NCBI GenBank assembly: GCA_905250885.1
Contig: CAJNOQ010001955.1
Span: 1 to 27,280 of the forward strand
Direction: 5' to 3'
Length of the DNA: 27,280 nt
Source: Didymodactylos carnosus
Taxonomy: Eukaryota > Rotifera > Eurotatoria > Philodinida > Philodinidae
Both the position numbers and the translations under genes were made by a program. The first letter of the stretch is position 1; each line of letters starts with the position of its first letter. Positions 24,056 to 27,280 of the stretch are shown piece after piece. The notes under the pieces are model-generated. The model saw only the letters and a program-made list of their open reading frames with translations. It had not been told where the DNA came from and ran no database searches.

Positions 24056-24447
24056 TTATATGTATACTTGTCTAATATTCTAAAAAGTGAAAGACTTTAT
24101 ATAGTACAGATCAGCCATGGGCTGATCCGAGTCTGCACTGGAAGATTTTTTGGCGGACTCGGACTGGAGATTTTTTATTTCGAGTCTGATCGATCGGTCA
24201 AGTTTTAACATAAATGAATACTAAAGTTTTTCTTTATTTTTATTGTTCTGAGTTCGATGCGATTCAAGGACGGTGTACACCTGTTCATTCAATATCACTG
24301 TGTGAAATATACATTATAATAGATTAGAAATATTACTCTCTCTAATAAATTTTAATTACTAGAGCAGCTTGTTGTAAGTGTATAATAACCGTTCGAATTG
24401 GACTATACAGTAGAAATTAAACATATGACTTTATGTCTAACATGTAA

Positions 24448-24735
24448 AGTTGTTATATAAACGAAAAGTGGAGATTAAAATACTTATTACCAGATAAGAC
24501 TAGTCAAAAGAAAGAAGTAAAATATCTTGAGATATTAAAAGCTACAATATCATCATATACAAATATTCGATGGAATAGTCAATTTCATACAATAACAAAA
24601 GTTGTTCAAATCGGTATCGATAAATTGAATATTATTTTATATAAATTAAATAAATCTCAATTAATGTTAACACGACATAAAATAATAATCCATGAATTTA
24701 TTTCATTAATGTATTTATGCAACGGACAGCAGTAG
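24448..24735 (+). pseudogene. hAT transposase fragment
   Basis: The open frame between a TAA (24445-24447) and a TAG (24733-24735) encodes 95 residues with the string TNIRWNSQFHTITKVVQI, which resembles the T-x-RWNSTY-x-M-x-R motif of hAT (Ac/hobo/ZBED-like) transposases. It is flanked by KYLEILKAT upstream and a basic helix downstream. No start codon, zinc finger or C-terminal dimerisation region is found nearby, so this is an internal fragment of a dead element. Such elements are the type of source that could have mobilised the hAT MITEs in this window. Confidence 0.6.
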
Positions 24736-25550
24736 CAATCTCATCAATGACAACTTAAAACAAGATCGATTTTTAATTTTGTTCTGTCGTAGAATCTGTT
24801 ACATAATTATAAACGAGAAAAAGTTTCATTTTTCTATGTCTAGAAATAGCACATCCAAAAACCTATAAGAAAAATTTTTTGTGGAGGTTCGGATGGCTTT
24901 CAGACCACATGTCCGTGTGTGATGATAATATGTAACGTAGTCTGAGTAGGTTGGCTATGTTGAGTAGGATGATTAGGATGCGTAGGTTGAACAGGTTTAG
25001 TTGGTTCAGGAGATTACGGATATTACGTGATCCAAGAAGATTGAGTAAGCTGAAGGCGGTTTCTTGGAGTTTCGATCACCATAATGCTAACTTTTTCTCA
25101 AATGAGCGATGAGAAAACAAATACGGCAGATGCCGATGCAGCCCACTGTAAATTTTGGCTTGGGGTCAACTTTTTTGAATGAATTTGAGCTAATTCGGAG
25201 TTAAAAATTAGTTTCCATCGATTTAATATGAAAACTTTTTAATTTGTTAGTGAGCGAAATTATTTTTTTTGCAAAAAAACTCCATTAAAATCAAATTTCG
25301 ATTTTTTGTTCGTTTTTAAATTTATTTGAGTTAGTTTCGTAATTTTTATTTGATCTTCATTCAAAATGTATAATTAATCTGAATTAATTTTGATTGTTTT
25401 TTTAAAATCGACATGTTTCTGCATATACATAACAATATATTTATCTTGACATATATGTGCACACGTGAACGTCGAGAATTTGGGATTTTACTCAACACAG
25501 AGTCTGTGTCAGTTAACGCTTAGATTTGCTTCCAGTATTCAGTATATGAG
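24736..25550. other. AT-rich intergenic region with a short degenerate tandem tract
   Basis: Around 24935-25020 the words gagtagg, gtaggttg and tagttgg recur irregularly; the minus strand of this tract reads as Pro/Thr/Gln-rich but with stops on both sides. The rest is AT-rich and without recognisable features. Confidence 0.4.
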
Positions 25551-25569
25551 CGGTGGAGCAGAGGGGAGA

Positions 25570-26064
25570 GGGGGTGCAGCAGTTTATTAAAGTTTATTTT
25601 ATACCCAAAAAAACATCTCGTAAGAAAGGGAAGCACAAAAAACCAAAGACTTGTAAATACAGTGCCACCACGCGGAAAAGAGAAGAACCACGAGAGGAGA
25701 TTATAAAAGAAGAATCAAATAACAAAAAGCAAGTAAACAGACAAAAGAACAACAACAACACACTTATATGGATAGGTGAGCGCGTAATGCTCGTTTTCAA
25801 AGTAGTAACTGTTTGACAGGATGCAGCTGTATTTGGCAGAGAATTCCAGTCAACAGCCGTACGGTAGAAAAAAGAAGAAGCAATATGTTCTTTCGATACT
25901 GTCGATGTCTCAACCTGCATACTATTATGATGGTTAGTATTCAAACGCTCTGATCTTTTGGCTGCTAATGGTTTTTTAAAAGGAGGATCGAAAACGGAGA
26001 GAGATGAGAGAAAATTTTTAACTTTGAAAAAATGTAATAACCGAAAATATTTCCGCCGTGTCAT
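25570..26064 (-). mobile_element. Non-LTR retrotransposon 3' fragment (copy 1)
   Basis: The minus strand reads RRKYFRLLHF...KVKNFLSSLSVFDPP, then SSFFYRTAVDWNSLPNTA and TTLKTSI. The pattern SFF-x-R-T-x-x-D-W-N-S-L-P followed by a T-L-K segment is the usual end of the reverse-transcriptase ORF of Jockey/CR1-like LINEs. The 5' part is absent. A related stretch starts at 27186 in the opposite orientation. Confidence 0.65.
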
Positions 26065-26109
26065 GTAGATAAATATGGTAGCTGTAGTTTGGTGATTAAA
26101 GAGATTACC

Positions 26110-27185
26110 GAATCTTCAAATTTTTTTATACGTCAGAGACGTAATCCTCAGATGTAGGAGATGCTTAGGTGCAATGTTTGGAACATTCCGGGAGTCTCTG
26201 GTAAAGATCCGTTTAGCTATCTTTAAAGCATGTATTTTGAGTAGCCTAGACTACGCTAGTGTAATTTACGACAGTAAATGGTATAAAGAAGATTTAGATC
26301 AAATCACTAAATTAGCTGCTCGTATGACGCCTAAAAAATTTGATGGTTCGGCAATCTCTTTGATCACCAAACTAAAGCTACCAGATTTATCTACACGACT
26401 TGTTTGAAAAGGCGCTAGTTCAATATCTCTTACTGGAAAATATCAGCCGTATTCCTAATCATAATTAACCGGTATTGGTTGTTGCTCTAGAGTTATTTTA
26501 TTTGTGTCTATCTTTTATTGTTACTTTTATATACTCGTTGCATATCCTAGTCTCTTTTTCTTTTCTTTTGTTTATTTCTGTTATTATCTTTAGTTTTATT
26601 TATTTATTTTATTTTATTTATTTATTTTATTTTATTTATTTATTTTATTTTATTTATTTATTTTATTTTATTTATTTATTTTATTTTATTTATTTATTTT
26701 ATTTTATTTATTTATTTTATTTTATTTATTTTATTTTTTTCCCTATCTCTTTTTATTCTGGTCTGAGTCATCGATATTACAGGTCACGGACCTTTGATGA
26801 CTCTCGAGTGATTCGAAATAAAATAAATAACTTGTGTTCTTTTTTTTATTCAACTATTGCTGACTGGAATAATCTCCCAGAGTCAGTTATTTGTCTTTCT
26901 TCTTTAACCTCTTTCAAAATAGCTTTATGTCAGTATCTCTTCCAGTGAAACCTTTGTCAGTTAAGAATTTATATCTGTTCTTTTTTTGCTTACTTCTTTT
27001 TATTTTTATTTTTATTTTTTCAAAAATTTGTTCTATTTTCTAGTATTTCTGGTTCTAACCTTAGTTCTCTTATTTATTTTGTTCTTTTTTATTACTCTTT
27101 TTGTGTTGTTTGGCTTGATTCATTTATTACAGGTCGGTGACCTTTGATGGCTCTCTTACTTTTCGTGAATAAACAAATAAACAAA
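26110..27185 (+). mobile_element. Non-LTR retrotransposon 3' fragment (copy 2), frameshifted
   Basis: The plus strand encodes a post-reverse-transcriptase region: FGTFRESLVKIRLAIFKAC then ILSSLDYASVIYDSKWY and ITKLAARM, the R-x-x-L-x-x-x-x-[IV]-x-S-x-L-x-Y-[AG]-S pattern of LINE ORF2 ends. The frame breaks near 26385-26410; the shifted frame continues LHDLFEKALVQYLLLENIS to a TAA at 26466. After a minisatellite, a third segment carries SFFYSTIADWNNLPESV and SLTSFK and stops at 26946-26948. A block near 26775-26805 (attacaggtc...acctttgatg) recurs near 27128-27155, so at least two partial copies may be joined here. Confidence 0.6.
26598..26738. repeat. 18-base minisatellite (seven units)
   Basis: The unit atttatttattttatttt (18 bases) repeats about seven times with almost no variation. 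Because 18 is a multiple of three, the frame stays open and encodes a repeated IYLFYF peptide inside the retrotransposon remnant. Confidence 0.85.
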
Positions 27186-27280
27186 ACGGCGGAAATATTT
27201 CCGGTTATTACATTTTCTCAAAGTTAAAAATTTTCTCTCATCTCTCTCCGTTCAGTGTTTCTAATGATTAGTGGTCCCCG
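27186..27280 (+). mobile_element. Non-LTR retrotransposon fragment (copy 3), runs off the window
   Basis: The sequence cggcggaaatatttcc...attttctctcatctctctccgtt is a close match to the reverse complement of about 25985-26052, and encodes the same RRKYFR...KVKNFLSSLSV segment. It begins abruptly after an A-rich run (aataaacaaataaacaaaa) that could be the tail of copy 2. Confidence 0.7.

Noticed and set aside
25553-25816. Lys/Arg/Glu-rich open frame on the plus strand
   Set aside because: It is antisense to the 3' part of the retrotransposon copy and its composition is purine-rich low complexity.

Overview
This is an AT-rich metazoan nuclear window. Its genes have many small exons and short GT-AG introns (mostly 50-100 nt), there are no operons or bacterial ribosome-binding sites, and the intergenic DNA is packed with degraded transposon remnants. 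The gene set (PHYH, TMEM187, NOL8 and a TOM6-like protein), the compact introns and the asparagine- and lysine-rich proteins would fit a small invertebrate such as a bdelloid rotifer. The taxon is an inference that sequence alone cannot settle.

Layout. Positions 1-143 hold the end of a plus-strand coding fragment with weak RFX-like character. Positions 966-7154 (minus) hold a 14-exon gene for a protein of about 1769 residues. It is low-complexity and Ser/Asn-rich over most of its length and ends in a string of short phase-0 exons. Several of these encode a repeat resembling tau/MAP2/MAP4 microtubule-binding repeats. Positions 7155-14818 have no gene that I can support. This stretch is a field of foldback and MITE-like elements, including two hAT-type ones with recognisable 8-bp target duplications, one of them nested in another element. 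A single-exon TMEM187 homologue (14819-15595, plus) meets a two-exon TOM6-like gene (15728-15977, minus) tail to tail. Upstream of that, on the minus strand, are a short NOL8 homologue (16225-19149, nine exons) and a complete PHYH gene (20236-22173, eleven exons). Positions 22174-27280 are gene-poor, with a minisatellite, a hAT transposase remnant and at least three 3'-end fragments of non-LTR retrotransposons.

The cellular genes show no shared pathway: peroxisomal alpha-oxidation, nucleolar biogenesis, mitochondrial import, cytoskeleton and an orphan membrane protein. I do not see an obvious new multi-gene system. The observations most worth following are: the exon-per-repeat architecture of the putative MAP; a PHYH N-terminus with a presequence-like peptide on its own exon in front of a near-consensus PTS2; a 28-bp-stem hairpin inside a PHYH intron; a 205-bp-arm foldback that makes one NOL8 intron more than ten times longer than its neighbours; and the lack of an RRM in the NOL8 model.

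Exon boundaries were worked out by hand from splice motifs, phase continuity and protein similarity. No transcript data were available.
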